The notes below the pieces were generated by a model. The model was not told the origin of the DNA. It was given only the letters and a program-made list of their open reading frames with translations, and did no database searches. From Enterobacter vonholyi (GTDB taxonomy: Bacteria; Pseudomonadota; Gammaproteobacteria; Enterobacterales; Enterobacteriaceae), in contig NZ_VTUC01000003.1 of the NCBI RefSeq assembly GCF_008364555.1, positions 186,001 through 250,000 of the forward strand: a DNA stretch of 64,000 nucleotides, given 5' to 3'. A program made the translations under genes and the position numbers. This document shows positions 8,456 through 19,285 of this stretch, in pieces (the stretch's first letter is position 1; each line of letters starts with the position of its first letter).

Positions 8456-9745
8456 TTAGAACGCGTAGTTGAAGTTCGTACCGAACAGCCAGGCTTTACC
8501 TTCAGAGGTAAACTCGTAAGGGCCTTCCTGGAACGTCACTTTCTGACCGTGCATATAAGATACGCCCGCATCGATGGATGCATTCTCGTTGAACGCATAC
8601 GTCGCGCCCGCGCTTAACCAGAAACGGTCCTGATCCGGAATGGAAATGGAACGTTTGTCTGCCGGAACCGGGCTGTCGTCAAATGCGATACCGGAGCGGA
8701 AAGTCCAGTTTTTATCGTAGTAGTAGGTGGTACCCAACGCAATACGATAGGCGTCGTGGAAGCTTTCGTCCTTATAGAACAGCGTCTGGCCATTGGTTCC
8801 GGTCGCTTTCAGCTCCTGGAACTGGCTCCAGCTGGTATAGGCCAGGCTATAGTGGATAGCCCATTGCGGCGCAACACGGTTGTAACCGGACACTTCCCAC
8901 ATTTCTGGCAAATGCAGTGACAGTGAACCTGGAACGGTCTGGTTGGACGTTCCCCAAGGAATGGTTGTACCCGCACCAGGAACCAGGTTGTTCACAGGCG
9001 TCAGGATGCCGCTCTTGTAATCGCCGTCGAAGTCAATTTTCACTTCGGAACGATAGGTCAGGCCCCAACGGTTGTTTTTGTCCAGCTCGTACAGGATACC
9101 GGCGTTCCAGCCATAGCCCCATTCATCACCTTCAAGACTGGCAATTTTATTGCTGTTTTTAGGCAGGCGTGCAGTCTGTTCCCCGGAATAACGTTCGATT
9201 TTGGCATCGGCGTAGACGGCATCAAAGCCCAGACCAAAGCTCCAGTTATCGTTCAGGCGATACGCACCGCTCAGGTTGAGGTTCAGCGTAGTAAGGTCTG
9301 TTTTACCGCCGTATTCACCAGCCGGGTAGTTGTTATTGAACTCGGTAGCCAGGCCGTAGTTAGACGTTACGGATGCACCCCAGCCAAACTGTTCGTTAAT
9401 AGGCGCAACGAAGTGCAGGTTGGGGATCCATGCTGTTGGGGCAATATTGTCCGCTTTAAGGCTCGCACCCGTATAAGGCGACTTGCCAGAAACGTTGACA
9501 TCAGGGTCGATATAAACCGCACCGGCAGAGAAAGTCGGACGATCGAACATCATGATCAACGCGGGGTTACGACTCGCGTTACCCGCATCATCAGCAATAG
9601 CGCCTTCCCCGGAATACGCACGGCCAAGGCCAGAGGAAGAAAATTCGTTTAACTGAAAGCCCGCTGACCAGGCGGAAGTGGAGACGAGTGCCACTGCGAC
9701 TGCCAGCGCAGTCTTGTTGAACAGGGTTTTCTGGCTCATGACCAT
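8456..9745 (-). CDS. fadL: FadL, long-chain fatty acid outer-membrane transporter
   Basis: FadL is a 14-strand beta-barrel that admits long-chain fatty acids through the outer membrane; FadD then activates them. The 429-residue precursor begins [18 protein letters not shown] with a signal peptide cleaved after AWSA, and mature [20 protein letters not shown] is the conserved N-terminal hatch. It ends GTNFNYAF with a terminal Phe. It is about 17 residues shorter than E. coli FadL. As I recall that sequence, the difference lies mainly in one surface loop after AKIERYSGE. FadR sites upstream suggest repression by FadR. Confidence 0.95.
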   Translation of the reverse strand: MVMSQKTLFNKTALAVAVALVSTSAWSAGFQLNEFSSSGLGRAYSGEGAIADDAGNASRNPALIMMFDRPTFSAGAVYIDPDVNVSGKSPYTGASLKADNIAPTAWIPNLHFVAPINEQFGWGASVTSNYGLATEFNNNYPAGEYGGKTDLTTLNLNLSGAYRLNDNWSFGLGFDAVYADAKIERYSGEQTARLPKNSNKIASLEGDEWGYGWNAGILYELDKNNRWGLTYRSEVKIDFDGDYKSGILTPVNNLVPGAGTTIPWGTSNQTVPGSLSLHLPEMWEVSGYNRVAPQWAIHYSLAYTSWSQFQELKATGTNGQTLFYKDESFHDAYRIALGTTYYYDKNWTFRSGIAFDDSPVPADKRSISIPDQDRFWLSAGATYAFNENASIDAGVSYMHGQKVTFQEGPYEFTSEGKAWLFGTNFNYAF

Positions 9746-9825
9746 AACCTCATTGAGTTATTTTTATTCAATAATTGTTACATACCGTAACAGGAGCGCG
9801 AAGTGTAGGGTCTGAGGTATGACAG

Positions 9826-9842
9826 ACAAATCAGACCAGTGG
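9826..9842 (-). promoter_or_regulatory. FadR operator (site II) of fadL
   Basis: Minus-strand CCACTGGTCTGATTTGT contains the TGGT-N3-A core of FadR operators. It occupies the position of the downstream FadR site in the E. coli fadL promoter. Confidence 0.6.
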
Positions 9843-9848
9843 CCAGAG

Positions 9849-9865
9849 TATAGGTCTGACCAGCC
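9849..9865 (-). promoter_or_regulatory. FadR operator (site I) of fadL
   Basis: Minus-strand GGCTGGTCAGACCTATA matches the FadR core TGGTNNNACC closely and aligns with the upstream E. coli fadL operator. FadR bound here would repress fadL until released by long-chain acyl-CoA. Confidence 0.75.
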
Positions 9866-10111
9866 AGAATGTTGCAAGTTTGTTTATTAATATTTTCAAA
9901 CATGTTTCGCGAAACGAGATCTGGTTGGCAAAATTGTGACCATCGCGACTCACCCAAAAGGGTGGTTTTTGTTCTGGATCATTTTTTAGTGTGATATTGG
10001 TCACTTATCCGTTTTTGCGCCATTAACGGCTGGAGAGAGCCCGCGCCGGGGCGTAAAATATCAGCATCGTGTTTATCTCGCGCGCTGCGCGAATACAGAG
10101 GAAATTGAGCT

Positions 10112-10396
10112 ATGAGTAAATGCAGTGCTGATGAAACCCCGGTTTGCTGCTGTATGGATGTTGGGACCATCATGGACAACTCCGATTGCACCGCGTCTTA
10201 CAGCCGTGTGTTCACTAACCGTGCCGAAGCGGAAGAGACCCTGGCCGCGCTGAGCAAGCGTGCGCGTGATGTTGAATCCGATCCGTGTGAAATCAAGTCG
10301 ACCTTTACCGAAGTGGAAGGCGGCGTGAAGCTGGACATCGACTTTGTTTTCTCCTGCGAAGCAGAAACGCTGATTTTCCAGCTGGGTCTGCGTTAA
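10112..10396 (+). CDS. yfcZ: YfcZ, small DUF406 family protein
   Basis: The 94-residue product (MSKCSADETPVCCCMDVGT...) matches YfcZ, of the YfcZ/YiiS (DUF406) family. It has a cysteine-rich N-terminus (Cys4, then a CCC run at 12-14) and no signal peptide or membrane segment. Function is not established. GAGG precedes the ATG at a normal distance. It lies between fadL and fadI as in E. coli, and is followed by a hairpin repeat and terminators. Confidence 0.9.
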   Translation: MSKCSADETPVCCCMDVGTIMDNSDCTASYSRVFTNRAEAEETLAALSKRARDVESDPCEIKSTFTEVEGGVKLDIDFVFSCEAETLIFQLGLR

Positions 10397-10411
10397 TTTC
10401 TGCGGCCTGAT

Positions 10412-10445
10412 GCCCTCACCCCGACCCTCTCCCACGGGAGAGGGC
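10412..10445 (-). repeat. Interspersed hairpin repeat, copy 1 (GTGAGGGC / CCCTCTCCC type)
   Basis: It contains CCCTCTCCC (10425-10433) paired with GGGAGAGGG (10436-10444), preceded by GCCCTCACC. Related copies occur at 20131-20167 and 40134-40168 in the opposite orientation. All three lie in 3' intergenic gaps. Confidence 0.85.
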
Positions 10446-10455
10446 GCAAACATTA

Positions 10456-10485
10456 AAAACGGTAACCGACGGGTTACCGTTTTGC
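10456..10485 (+). terminator. Rho-independent terminator after yfcZ
   Basis: ACGGTAACC (10459-10467) pairs with GGTTACCGT (10472-10480), with A residues before and TTTT after. Confidence 0.8.
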
Positions 10486-10519
10486 TTTTACCTTTCGCAC
10501 CCGGCAACAAACCGCACAA

Positions 10520-10552
10520 ATGCCCCTGCCATGCAGGGGCATTTTCTTTTTC
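10520..10552 (+). terminator. Second hairpin/terminator between yfcZ and fadI
   Basis: ATGCCCCTG (10520-10528) pairs with CAGGGGCAT (10534-10542), followed by a T-rich tract. It may further insulate fadI from yfcZ. Confidence 0.6.
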
Positions 10553-10623
10553 TTCTCTGTGTTTTAGCTCGCACTTTTTCGTTTCCCCGATTGGCTGAAT
10601 GTAAAAAAATGGTTAAGACTATT

Positions 10624-10640
10624 ATCAGGTCAGACCACTT
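10624..10640 (+). promoter_or_regulatory. FadR operator of fadIJ
   Basis: ATCAGGTCAGACCACTT contains AGGTCAGACCA, close to the FadR core TGGTNNNACCA, 35 bases before the fadI start. FadR repression of fadIJ is established in E. coli. Confidence 0.65.
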
Positions 10641-10674
10641 TATGTTTGCGAAAAATTTTTTACAGGGGAGTGTT

Positions 10675-11985
10675 ATGAGTCAGGCATTACCGCTAATTAC
10701 CCGTCAGGGCGATCGCATTGCCATAGTTAGTGGATTGCGTACGCCATTTGCGCGTCAGGCAACGGCGTTTCATGGCATACCGGCCGTTGACCTGGGGAAA
10801 ATGGTAGTGGGGGAGATGCTGGCTCGCAGTGAAATTCCGCCTGAGGTCATCGAGCAGCTGGTGTTCGGTCAGGTTGTGCAGATGCCTGAAGCTCCCAATA
10901 TTGCGCGGGAAATCGTACTCGGTACCGGGATGAACGTGCATACCGATGCCTACAGCGTCAGCCGCGCCTGCGCAACCAGTTTCCAGGCCGTTGCTAACGT
11001 CGCCGAAAGCCTGATGGCGGGCACTATTCGCGCCGGAATTGCAGGTGGGGCAGACTCTTCTTCGGTGCTGCCGATTGGGGTCAGTAAAAAGCTGGCGCGT
11101 ATCCTGGTCGATGCCAACAAAGCCCGTACAACGGGTCAAAAACTCAAACTCTTCTCGCGTTTACGTCTGCGCGACCTCATGCCTGTCCCCCCTGCCGTCG
11201 CGGAATACTCCACTGGCCTGCGCATGGGCGATACCGCCGAGCAGATGGCTAAAACCTACGGCATTACCCGTGAGCAGCAGGATGCGCTGGCGCATCGTTC
11301 ACATCAGCTTGCGGCAAAAGCCTGGTCGGAAGGCAAGCTGACCGATGAGGTCATGACCGCCTATGTTCCCCCCTACCGTGAACCGCTTGCGGAAGATAAC
11401 AATATTCGCGGCACCTCGACGCTGGAGGATTACGCAAAGCTGCGCCCGGCGTTTGACCGCAAGCACGGCACGGTGACGGCGGCGAACAGTACGCCGCTGA
11501 CGGACGGGGCCGCCGCCGTGATCCTGATGACCGAATCCCGCGCGAAAGAGCTGGGCATCACTCCCCTGGGCTATTTACGCAGCTATGCCTTCACCGCCAT
11601 TGATGTCTGGCAGGACATGTTGTTAGGTCCGGCATGGTCCACGCCGCTGGCGCTGGAGCGCGCGGGGCTGACGATGGCTGATTTAACCCTGATTGATATG
11701 CATGAAGCGTTTGCCGCGCAGACTCTGGCAAACGTTCAGCTACTGGCAAGCGAGCGTTTCGCGCGCGATGTGCTGGGCCGCGCCCATGCCACAGGCGAAG
11801 TGGATCAGAGTAAGTTCAACGTGCTGGGTGGTTCTATCGCCTACGGTCATCCGTTTGCCGCCACCGGTGCGCGAATGATCACGCAAACATTACATGAACT
11901 CCGTCGCCGCGGCGGCGGGTTTGGCCTCGTAACCGCCTGTGCGGCGGGTGGCCTTGGCGCAGCAATGGTTCTGGAGGCTGAATAA
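10675..11985 (+). CDS. fadI: FadI, 3-ketoacyl-CoA thiolase (beta subunit of FadIJ)
   Basis: FadI performs the last step of beta-oxidation, thiolytic cleavage of 3-ketoacyl-CoA, in complex with FadJ; this set works mainly under anaerobic conditions. The 436-residue product carries the thiolase signatures: acyl-enzyme Cys99 in SRACATSF, the [11 protein letters not shown] block and the C-terminal [10 protein letters not shown] longer frame opens at 10531, but AGGGGAG at 10663-10669 and homology ([16 protein letters not shown]) fix the start at 10675. Its stop shares one base with the fadJ start. Confidence 0.96.
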   Translation: MSQALPLITRQGDRIAIVSGLRTPFARQATAFHGIPAVDLGKMVVGEMLARSEIPPEVIEQLVFGQVVQMPEAPNIAREIVLGTGMNVHTDAYSVSRACATSFQAVANVAESLMAGTIRAGIAGGADSSSVLPIGVSKKLARILVDANKARTTGQKLKLFSRLRLRDLMPVPPAVAEYSTGLRMGDTAEQMAKTYGITREQQDALAHRSHQLAAKAWSEGKLTDEVMTAYVPPYREPLAEDNNIRGTSTLEDYAKLRPAFDRKHGTVTAANSTPLTDGAAAVILMTESRAKELGITPLGYLRSYAFTAIDVWQDMLLGPAWSTPLALERAGLTMADLTLIDMHEAFAAQTLANVQLLASERFARDVLGRAHATGEVDQSKFNVLGGSIAYGHPFAATGARMITQTLHELRRRGGGFGLVTACAAGGLGAAMVLEAE

Positions 11986-14132
11986 TGGATATGCCATCTG
12001 CATTTAATCTGACGGTTCGCCTCGATAACGTGGCCGTTATCACTATTGATGTGCCTGATGAAAAGATGAATACACTGAAGGCCGAATTTGGTGTTCAGGT
12101 GCGCGCGATGCTAAAGCAGATCCGCGAAAACAAAGCCATTCGCGGCCTGGTGTTTATCTCAGCCAAACCCGACAACTTTATAGCCGGGGCGGATATCAAC
12201 ATGATCGACCGGGCGCAAAACGCACTGGAAGCCGAAGAACTGGCGCGTCAGGGCCAGCAGGTAATGTCGGAGATCAACAGCCTGCCGATCCCGGTTATCG
12301 CAGCGATCCACGGCGCCTGTCTGGGCGGTGGGCTTGAGCTGGCGCTGGCATGTCACAGCCGGATTTGTACTGACGATGCAAAAACCATTCTGGGCCTGCC
12401 GGAAGTGCAGCTGGGTCTGCTGCCTGGTTCTGGTGGAACGCAACGACTGCCGCGCCTCGTGGGCGTCAGCACGGCGCTGGAGATGATCTTAACCGGTAAA
12501 CAGCTGCGCGCCCGTCAGGCGCTAAAAGCCGGTCTGGTCGATGACGTCGTGCCGCAGTCTATTTTACTGGAAGCCGCCGTCGAGCTTGCGCTGAAAGGGC
12601 GTCAGGCAAAACGTCCTTTGCCGGTACGCGAGCGCGTGCTGGCTGGCCCGCTGGGGAGAACGCTTCTGTTCAACATGGTGGGTAAAAAGACGGAACAAAA
12701 AACCAAAGGCAACTACCCGGCGGCAAAGCGGATCCTGGAAGTGATCGAAACCGGGCTGTCGCAGGGAAGCAGCAGCGGCTATGCCGCGGAGGCCAAAGCC
12801 TTCGGCGAACTGGCGATGACGCCGCAGTCACAGGCGCTGCGCAGCATCTTCTTCGCCAGCACAGACGTGAAAAAAGATCCCGGCAGCGAGGCTGAGCCTG
12901 CACCGCTGCGTGCCATTGGCGTACTGGGTGGGGGGCTCATGGGCGGCGGTATCTCTTTTGTTACCGCCAGCAAAGGCAAATTACCTGTACGTATCAAAGA
13001 CATCAATCCGAAGGGTATCAACCACGCGCTGCAGTACAGCTGGCAGAACCTTGATCAAAAGGTGAAACGCCGCCATATCAAGGCAAGCGAGCGTGATAAA
13101 ACCCTGGCGATGATCTCCGGTACGACGGATTACAGCGGTTTTGCGCACCGCGATCTGGTGATTGAAGCCGTGTTTGAAGATCTGGCGCTTAAGCAGCAGA
13201 TGGTGGCAGACGTTGAGCAACATTGTGCTCCGCATACCATTTTTGCCTCCAATACGTCGTCATTACCGATTGGCGATATCGCGGCGAAAGCCGCGCGTCC
13301 GGAGCAGGTGATTGGGCTGCACTTCTTTAGCCCGGTCGAAAAAATGCCGCTGGTGGAAGTCATTCCACACGCGACGACCAGCCCGCAAACTGTTGCCACC
13401 GTGGTGAAGCTGGCGAAAAAACAGGGCAAAACCCCGATTGTAGTAGCGGACAAAGCTGGCTTCTACGTCAACCGCATTCTGGCTCCCTATATTAATGAAG
13501 CCATGCGGTTGCTGACGGAGGGCGAGAAGATCGAGCACGTCGACGAGGCGCTGGTAAAGTTTGGTTTCCCCGTAGGTCCAATCCAACTTTTGGATGAGGT
13601 GGGAATAGACACCGGCACTAAAATTATACCAGTGCTGGAAGCCGCATATGGCGATCGTTTCAGCCCACCTGCAAATATTGTTTCTGCGATTTTGAAGGAC
13701 GATCGCAAAGGCAGAAAAAATGAACGCGGTTTCTATCTTTACGGCGCGAAAGGGCGTAAAAGCAGGAAACAGGTCGACCCTTCGGTTTATGGACTTATTA
13801 CGACTTCTGGTCAGGGAAAACTCTCCGCCGTTCAGTGCGCTGAGCGCTGCGTGATGATGATGCTCAATGAAGCGGCGCGCTGCTTTGGTGAGCAGGCGAT
13901 CAAGAGCGCGCGCGATGGCGACATTGGTGCGGTATTTGGCATTGGTTTCCCGCCGTTCCTTGGCGGCCCGTTCCGTTACATGGATACGCTCGGCGTGGGT
14001 GAAGTGGTTGCAATCCTGCAACGTCTGGCTTCGCAGTATGGTCCACGGTTTACACCGTGTGACCAATTATTGCAGATGGCGGAACGGGGCCAGACATTTT
14101 GGCCAGCAAGGGAAACTGTCCTCGTAAGCTGA
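11985..14132 (+). CDS. fadJ: FadJ, fatty-acid oxidation complex alpha subunit
   Basis: FadJ is bifunctional. The N-terminal enoyl-CoA hydratase/isomerase domain (about residues 1-190) shows FIAGADINM and [15 protein letters not shown]; the 3-hydroxyacyl-CoA dehydrogenase part (from about 305) shows the NAD-binding [12 protein letters not shown] and the [12 protein letters not shown] motif. The 715 residues match E. coli FadJ (714). Its ATG overlaps the fadI stop by one base, so the pair is co-translated. It is likely under the same FadR control. Confidence 0.96.
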   Translation: MDMPSAFNLTVRLDNVAVITIDVPDEKMNTLKAEFGVQVRAMLKQIRENKAIRGLVFISAKPDNFIAGADINMIDRAQNALEAEELARQGQQVMSEINSLPIPVIAAIHGACLGGGLELALACHSRICTDDAKTILGLPEVQLGLLPGSGGTQRLPRLVGVSTALEMILTGKQLRARQALKAGLVDDVVPQSILLEAAVELALKGRQAKRPLPVRERVLAGPLGRTLLFNMVGKKTEQKTKGNYPAAKRILEVIETGLSQGSSSGYAAEAKAFGELAMTPQSQALRSIFFASTDVKKDPGSEAEPAPLRAIGVLGGGLMGGGISFVTASKGKLPVRIKDINPKGINHALQYSWQNLDQKVKRRHIKASERDKTLAMISGTTDYSGFAHRDLVIEAVFEDLALKQQMVADVEQHCAPHTIFASNTSSLPIGDIAAKAARPEQVIGLHFFSPVEKMPLVEVIPHATTSPQTVATVVKLAKKQGKTPIVVADKAGFYVNRILAPYINEAMRLLTEGEKIEHVDEALVKFGFPVGPIQLLDEVGIDTGTKIIPVLEAAYGDRFSPPANIVSAILKDDRKGRKNERGFYLYGAKGRKSRKQVDPSVYGLITTSGQGKLSAVQCAERCVMMMLNEAARCFGEQAIKSARDGDIGAVFGIGFPPFLGGPFRYMDTLGVGEVVAILQRLASQYGPRFTPCDQLLQMAERGQTFWPARETVLVS

Positions 14133-14341
14133 GGTCAAAGAAGGGTAAATCCTGAGGTGAAGGAACCTGTTCTGGCGATTTTGTAAACAGAGATTGACTA
14201 TACTTACGCCATTGAGGTAAAAAACAGCGTTTCATTCACCGAATGGATCAGGCACAATGCCCGGCCATCGGGTTTTCTACCTCACAGCATTTATCGCGGG
14301 TAGTTAACGCCGGTGATTCTGGTTAACAAAAGCGGTGCAAT

Positions 14342-14827
14342 ATGCAAGTTTTTATCATGCGTCACGGCGACGCGGCACTCGATGCCGCCAGTGACTCAGT
14401 ACGTCCTTTGACCGTCTGTGGCTGCGACGAATCTCGTCTGATGGCGACCTGGCTTAACGGTCAAAAAGTGGACATCGAACGCGTTCTGGTGAGTCCGTTC
14501 CTGCGTGCAGAACAGACGCTGGACGTGGTAGGGGAGTGTATGAACCTACCATCCAGCGTGGATGTTCTCCCTGAACTCACCCCGTGTGGCGATGTAGGCC
14601 TTGTCAGCGCTTATCTTCAGGCGCTGTGCAATGAAGGTGTCGCTTCCGCACTGGTCATTTCCCACCTGCCACTGGTTGGCTATCTGGTATCTGAGCTTTG
14701 CCCTGGCGAGACCCCGCCTATGTTCACGACATCCGCTATTGCCAATGTTTCTCTCGACGAAACGGGCAAAGGTGTCTTCAACTGGCAAATGAGTCCGTGC
14801 AACCTGAAGATGGCAAAAGCGATCTGA
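14342..14827 (+). CDS. sixA: SixA, phosphohistidine phosphatase
   Basis: SixA dephosphorylates histidine phosphotransfer domains, notably ArcB and, as later shown, the NPr protein of the nitrogen PTS. The 161-residue product has the RHG motif at residues 7-9 (MQVFIMRHGD; His8 the phospho-acceptor), the SPFLRAEQT block, and a second catalytic His in ISHLP. Length matches the family. Position between fadJ and smrB is conserved. It is convergent with smrB. Confidence 0.94.
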   Translation: MQVFIMRHGDAALDAASDSVRPLTVCGCDESRLMATWLNGQKVDIERVLVSPFLRAEQTLDVVGECMNLPSSVDVLPELTPCGDVGLVSAYLQALCNEGVASALVISHLPLVGYLVSELCPGETPPMFTTSAIANVSLDETGKGVFNWQMSPCNLKMAKAI

Positions 14828-14840
14828 CGTGACGTGCGAT

Positions 14841-14869
14841 ATGGCGGGGTGCAATGTGCTTCCCGCCAT
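14841..14869. terminator. Hairpin between convergent sixA and smrB
   Basis: ATGGCGGG (14841-14848) pairs with CCCGCCAT (14862-14869). The loop is 13 bases and there is no long T tract, so terminator function is uncertain. Confidence 0.4.
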
Positions 14870-14873
14870 TCTG

Positions 14874-15425
14874 TCAGGGCAACTCTGGCGGTTGCCACTC
14901 TTCCACTTCAATCAACACCAGCAACGCGGCATCTCCGCCGTACTCTTTCGGTGCCTGATGAAAAGCCATCACGTGCGGGTGCTGCGCCAGCCACAGGGGC
15001 GTCTGTTGCTTGAGAATATGTTTACCGTGGCCATGCATTACGCAGGCGCAAAAAACATGTTCGCGACGGCAGGCGGCAATCAATGCCCCCAACTCCTGTT
15101 TCGCCTGCATCTGCGTTAAGCCGTGGAGATCGAGAAACAGCTCCGGCGAATAATCCCCGCGGCGTAATTTTTTCAGCTCAAAATGGCTGACGTCTTCGCG
15201 TACATGCTTAACAGCCCCTTGCGTATTAAGCAGCGGCTGAAATTCATCTGAAAAATAGTGGCTGTTATCGGCCTGCTCCTGCAGCAGGCGTTTGACCGGT
15301 ATTTCGCTGATTTTTTTACGCTGCGGGCGATGAACGATGGTGTCCTGCGCGATCTTACGCGTCCCGGTCATCAGCTGTCGGAAGAGCGCCTGATCCTCCT
15401 CACTGAGCGATGTTTTCTTTTTCAT
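14874..15425 (-). CDS. smrB: SmrB, ribosome-collision endonuclease (Smr domain)
   Basis: SmrB cleaves mRNA between collided ribosomes and so starts rescue of stalled translation. The 183-residue product has an N-terminal helical extension and a C-terminal Smr domain with the hallmark [14 protein letters not shown] and the GHGKH motif. It matches E. coli YfcN/SmrB in length. It is divergent from prmB. Confidence 0.92.
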   Translation of the reverse strand: MKKKTSLSEEDQALFRQLMTGTRKIAQDTIVHRPQRKKISEIPVKRLLQEQADNSHYFSDEFQPLLNTQGAVKHVREDVSHFELKKLRRGDYSPELFLDLHGLTQMQAKQELGALIAACRREHVFCACVMHGHGKHILKQQTPLWLAQHPHVMAFHQAPKEYGGDAALLVLIEVEEWQPPELP

Positions 15426-15570
15426 TCGTCATTCTCATCTCGTATTTCCGATAGTGTACCCGACTAAACGCATTTTTTAACCTCAAGCGGTACGCGTCAT
15501 TGCTGATTTATCGCCGTCTTCATGGCAAACTAGCCGCCGAAAATTATGCGAGCATGCCCTGGAGGAAAGA

Positions 15571-16503
15571 GTGGATAAAATATTTGTCGATGAAGCAGTA
15601 AACGAGCTGCATACCATACAGGACATGTTGCGCTGGTCGGTTAGCCGCTTCAGCGCCGCCAATATCTGGTACGGTCACGGTACCGATAACCCTTGGGATG
15701 AAGCCGTGCAGCTGGTGCTGCCGTCCCTCTACCTGCCGCTGGATATCCCGGAAGACATGCGCACCGCGCGCCTGACCTCCAGCGAAAAACACCGCATCGT
15801 TGAGCGCGTGATCCGCCGCGTGAACGAGCGTATTCCGGTCGCCTATCTGACCAACAAAGCCTGGTTCTGCGGCCACGAGTTCTATGTCGATGAACGCGTG
15901 CTGGTGCCGCGTTCCCCGATTGGCGAGCTGATTAACAATCACTTTGAAGGCCTGATCGGCCATCAGCCGCAGCACATTCTCGATATGTGTACCGGGAGCG
16001 GCTGTATCGCGATTGCCTGCGCTTACGCCTTCCCGGAAGCGGAAGTGGACGCGGTTGATATCTCCACCGACGCGCTGGCCGTGACCGAGCACAACATCGA
16101 AGAGCACGGCCTGATCCATCACGTTACGCCAATTCGCTCCGATCTGTTCCGCGACCTGCCGACGCTGCAGTACGATCTGATCGTCACCAACCCGCCGTAC
16201 GTCGATGCGGAAGACATGTCCGATCTGCCGAACGAATACCGCCACGAGCCGGAGCTGGGTCTGGCGTCTGGCTCTGACGGCCTGAAGCTGACCCGCCGCA
16301 TTCTGGCCTGCGCGCCGGATTATCTGACCGACGACGGCGTTCTGATTTGTGAAGTGGGCAACAGCATGGTACATCTGATAGAGCAGTACCCGGATGTGCC
16401 GTTCACCTGGCTTGAGTTCGACAACGGCGGTGACGGCGTCTTTATGCTGACCAAAGCGCAGCTGCTCGACGCGCGCGAACACTTCAGCATCTATAAAGAT
16501 TAA
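15571..16503 (+). CDS. prmB: PrmB, ribosomal protein uL3 glutamine N5-methyltransferase
   Basis: PrmB methylates Gln150 of ribosomal protein uL3 using SAM. The 310-residue product has the SAM-binding [12 protein letters not shown] and the NPPY catalytic motif ([12 protein letters not shown]) typical of glutamine methyltransferases. The start is GTG with GGAGG nine bases upstream. It leads the prmB-aroC-mepA-yfcA-epmC-yfcL cluster seen in E. coli. Confidence 0.96.
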   Translation: MDKIFVDEAVNELHTIQDMLRWSVSRFSAANIWYGHGTDNPWDEAVQLVLPSLYLPLDIPEDMRTARLTSSEKHRIVERVIRRVNERIPVAYLTNKAWFCGHEFYVDERVLVPRSPIGELINNHFEGLIGHQPQHILDMCTGSGCIAIACAYAFPEAEVDAVDISTDALAVTEHNIEEHGLIHHVTPIRSDLFRDLPTLQYDLIVTNPPYVDAEDMSDLPNEYRHEPELGLASGSDGLKLTRRILACAPDYLTDDGVLICEVGNSMVHLIEQYPDVPFTWLEFDNGGDGVFMLTKAQLLDAREHFSIYKD

Positions 16504-16508
16504 TCCAG

Positions 16509-16525
16509 CGGGCTTCGGCCCGTTT
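16509..16525 (+). terminator. Small TTCG-loop hairpin between prmB and aroC
   Basis: CGGGC-TTCG-GCCCG followed by TTT. It is short and could attenuate rather than end transcription into aroC. Confidence 0.4.
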
Positions 16526-16563
16526 CACAACGCTCAAACACAAACAACAACATCGGAGCCGTG

Positions 16564-17649
16564 ATGGCAGGAAACACTATTGGACAGTTATTCCGCGTGA
16601 CCACCTTTGGCGAGTCACACGGGCTGGCGCTGGGCTGTATCGTTGATGGCGTACCGCCAGGCATCGAACTGACCGAAGCCGATTTACAGCACGACCTCGA
16701 CCGTCGTCGTCCGGGCACCTCTCGCTACACCACGCAGCGCCGCGAGCCGGACCAGGTCAAAATTCTCTCCGGCGTCTTTGAAGGCCGCACCACCGGCACC
16801 AGCATTGGTCTGCTGATTGAAAACACCGATCAGCGCTCCCAGGACTACGGCGCCATCAAAGACGTGTTCCGTCCGGGCCATGCCGACTATACCTACGAAC
16901 AAAAGTACGGGTTCCGCGACTATCGCGGCGGCGGACGCTCTTCCGCCCGTGAAACCGCAATGCGCGTGGCGGCTGGCGCCATTGCCAAAAAATACCTGCA
17001 GCAGAAATTTGGCATCGTTATCCGCGGCTGTCTGACCCAGATGGGCGAGATTCCGCTGGCGATCAAAGACTGGGATCTGGTCGAGCAAAACCCGTTCTTC
17101 TGTGCCGATGCCGACAAGCTGGACGCGCTGGACGAACTGATGCGCGGCCTGAAAAAAGAGGGCGACTCCATCGGGGCGAAAGTGACCGTGGTGGCCGACG
17201 GCGTTCCGCCAGGCTGGGGCGAACCGGTATTTGACCGTCTCGACGCCGACATCGCCCACGCGCTGATGAGCATCAACGCGGTAAAGGGCGTAGAGATTGG
17301 CGACGGTTTTGACGTGGTATCCCTGCGCGGCAGCCAGAACCGCGACGAAATCACGAAAGCGGGCTTCCAGAGCAACCACGCGGGCGGCATCCTGGGCGGG
17401 ATCAGCAGCGGGCAGCAGATTGTTGCCAACATCGCGCTGAAGCCAACCTCCAGCATTACCGTGCCGGGCCACACGATTAACCGCGATGGCGAAGAAGTTG
17501 AGATGATCACCAAAGGACGTCACGATCCGTGCGTGGGGATCCGCGCGGTGCCGATCGCAGAGGCGATGCTGGCGATCGTGCTGATGGATCACTTCCTGCG
17601 CCAGCGCGCGCAGAATGCGGATGTGACGACCACCATTCCACGCTGGTAA
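16564..17649 (+). CDS. aroC: AroC, chorismate synthase
   Basis: AroC converts 5-enolpyruvylshikimate 3-phosphate to chorismate using reduced FMN, the last step of the shared aromatic pathway. The 361-residue product shows the signatures [35 protein letters not shown] and GRHDPC. A GTG three bases upstream is in frame, but homologues start at [10 protein letters not shown]. The coding part is G+C richer than its neighbours. mepA starts three bases after the stop. Confidence 0.97.
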   Translation: MAGNTIGQLFRVTTFGESHGLALGCIVDGVPPGIELTEADLQHDLDRRRPGTSRYTTQRREPDQVKILSGVFEGRTTGTSIGLLIENTDQRSQDYGAIKDVFRPGHADYTYEQKYGFRDYRGGGRSSARETAMRVAAGAIAKKYLQQKFGIVIRGCLTQMGEIPLAIKDWDLVEQNPFFCADADKLDALDELMRGLKKEGDSIGAKVTVVADGVPPGWGEPVFDRLDADIAHALMSINAVKGVEIGDGFDVVSLRGSQNRDEITKAGFQSNHAGGILGGISSGQQIVANIALKPTSSITVPGHTINRDGEEVEMITKGRHDPCVGIRAVPIAEAMLAIVLMDHFLRQRAQNADVTTTIPRW

Positions 17650-17651
17650 AC

Positions 17652-18476
17652 ATGAAAAAAACCGCAATTGCTCTGCTGGCGCTGCTTGCCAGTGGAGCCA
17701 GTCTGGCCGCCACACCGTGGCAAAAAATCACCCATCCGGTGGCGGGGAGCGCGCAGTCGATCGGCGCCTTTTCCAACGGCTGTATCGTGGGCGCGCAGGA
17801 ACTTCCGCTGCAATCGGATACCTATCAGGTGATGCGTACCGATCAGCGTCGTTACTTCGGCCACCCGGATCTGGTGCTGTTCATTCAGCGGCTGGGAAAC
17901 CAGGTTCATAACCTGGGGCTGGGCACGATGCTGATCGGCGATATGGGGATGCCTGCCGGCGGTCGTTTTAACGGTGGACACGCCAGTCACCAGACCGGAC
18001 TGGATGTTGATATCTTCCTGCAGCTGCCGAAAGCCCGCTGGACCGCCGCCCAACTGCTGAAACCGCAGGCGCTGGATCTGGTGGCGAGCGACGGCAAGCG
18101 CGTTGTGCCGTCCCTGTGGACGCGGGACGTATCCAGCATGATCAAGCTGGCGGCAGAAGATAACGACGTCACGCGGATTTTCGTTAACCCGGCCATCAAG
18201 CAGCAGCTCTGCCTGGATGCCGGAACCGATCGTGACTGGCTGCGCAAAGTGCGGCCGTGGTTCCAGCATCGTGCGCACATGCACGTTCGTCTGCGCTGCC
18301 CGGCGAATAGCCTGGAATGTGAAGATCAGCCGCTACCTCCGCCGGGCGATGGCTGCGGTGCGGAACTGCAAAGCTGGTTTGAACCGGCAAAACCTGGAAC
18401 CTCTAAGCCTGAGAAGAAGACACCGCCTCCGCTGCCGCCTTCCTGCCAGGCGCTACTGGATGAGCATGTACTTTAA
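17652..18476 (+). CDS. mepA: MepA, penicillin-insensitive murein endopeptidase
   Basis: MepA is a periplasmic LAS-family zinc peptidase that cuts the D-Ala-mDAP cross-links of peptidoglycan. The 274-residue precursor starts [19 protein letters not shown], a signal peptide cleaved before ATPWQ. Zinc ligands are visible in [15 protein letters not shown] and in HRAHMHVRL. The C-terminus is proline-rich and has several cysteines, as in E. coli MepA of the same length. It overlaps yfcA by one base. Confidence 0.95.
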   Translation: MKKTAIALLALLASGASLAATPWQKITHPVAGSAQSIGAFSNGCIVGAQELPLQSDTYQVMRTDQRRYFGHPDLVLFIQRLGNQVHNLGLGTMLIGDMGMPAGGRFNGGHASHQTGLDVDIFLQLPKARWTAAQLLKPQALDLVASDGKRVVPSLWTRDVSSMIKLAAEDNDVTRIFVNPAIKQQLCLDAGTDRDWLRKVRPWFQHRAHMHVRLRCPANSLECEDQPLPPPGDGCGAELQSWFEPAKPGTSKPEKKTPPPLPPSCQALLDEHVL

Positions 18477-19285
18477 TGGATAATTTCGTCGATCTGTTTA
18501 TGGTGTCACCGCTGCTGCTGGTGGTGCTGTTCTTTGTGGCCATGCTGGCCGGTTTTATTGATGCCCTTGCGGGCGGCGGCGGGTTATTAACCGTACCCGC
18601 GCTGCTGGCGGCGGGCATGAGCCCGGCGCAGGCGCTTGCCACCAACAAGCTTCAGGCCTGCGGCGGCTCGCTCTCGGCGTCGCTCTATTTTATCCGCCGC
18701 AAGGTGGTGAGCCTGGCCGATCAGAAGCTCAATATCCTGATGACCTTTATTGGTTCCACGTCCGGCGCGCTGCTGGTGCAGCACGTGCAGTCGGATATTT
18801 TGCGCCAGATCCTGCCGGTTCTGGTTATCTGCATCGGTCTCTACTTCCTGCTGATGCCAAAACTCGGCGAGGAAGACCGCCAGCGTCGTCTTCACGGCCT
18901 GCCGTTTGCCCTGATTGCCGGGGGCTGCGTCGGCTTTTACGACGGTTTCTTCGGCCCGGGGGCAGGCTCGTTTTACGCGCTGGCGTTCGTGACGCTAGCC
19001 GGGTTTAACCTCGCCAAGTCGACCGCCCATGCCAAAGTGCTCAACGCCACCTCGAACCTCGGCGGCCTGCTGCTGTTTATCATTGGCGGCAAGGTTATCT
19101 GGGCAACCGGGTTTGTGATGATGGCAGGGCAGTTCCTGGGCGCGCGCGCGGGCTCGCGCCTGGTATTAAGCAAAGGGCAAAAACTGATTCGCCCGATGAT
19201 CGTCATCGTCTCGGCCGTGATGAGCGCCAAACTACTTTATGACAGCCATGGACAGGAGATCCTCACCTGGTTGGGGATGCACTAA
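18476..19285 (+). CDS. yfcA: YfcA, TauE/SafE family membrane transporter
   Basis: This 269-residue integral membrane protein has about eight hydrophobic segments and the duplicated family motifs (GFIDALAGGGG...PALLAAG, and later GGCVGFYDGFFGPGAGSF). The TauE/SafE family exports or imports sulfur-containing anions in other bacteria; the substrate of YfcA is unknown to me. It overlaps mepA and epmC by one base each. Confidence 0.92.
   Translation: MDNFVDLFMVSPLLLVVLFFVAMLAGFIDALAGGGGLLTVPALLAAGMSPAQALATNKLQACGGSLSASLYFIRRKVVSLADQKLNILMTFIGSTSGALLVQHVQSDILRQILPVLVICIGLYFLLMPKLGEEDRQRRLHGLPFALIAGGCVGFYDGFFGPGAGSFYALAFVTLAGFNLAKSTAHAKVLNATSNLGGLLLFIIGGKVIWATGFVMMAGQFLGARAGSRLVLSKGQKLIRPMIVIVSAVMSAKLLYDSHGQEILTWLGMH

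Larger units (their letters stand above)
9746..10111. other. fadL-yfcZ divergent intergenic region
   Basis: This 366-base gap holds the fadL control region (two FadR sites at 9826-9865) and the yfcZ promoter. AT-rich stretches occur at 9870-9910. No coding frame is supported. A GAGG ribosome site lies just before yfcZ. Confidence 0.5.

Noticed and set aside
16684..17715. 343-residue open frame antisense to aroC
   Set aside because: It mirrors aroC codons and has His/Ala/Gly-rich filler composition with no motif.
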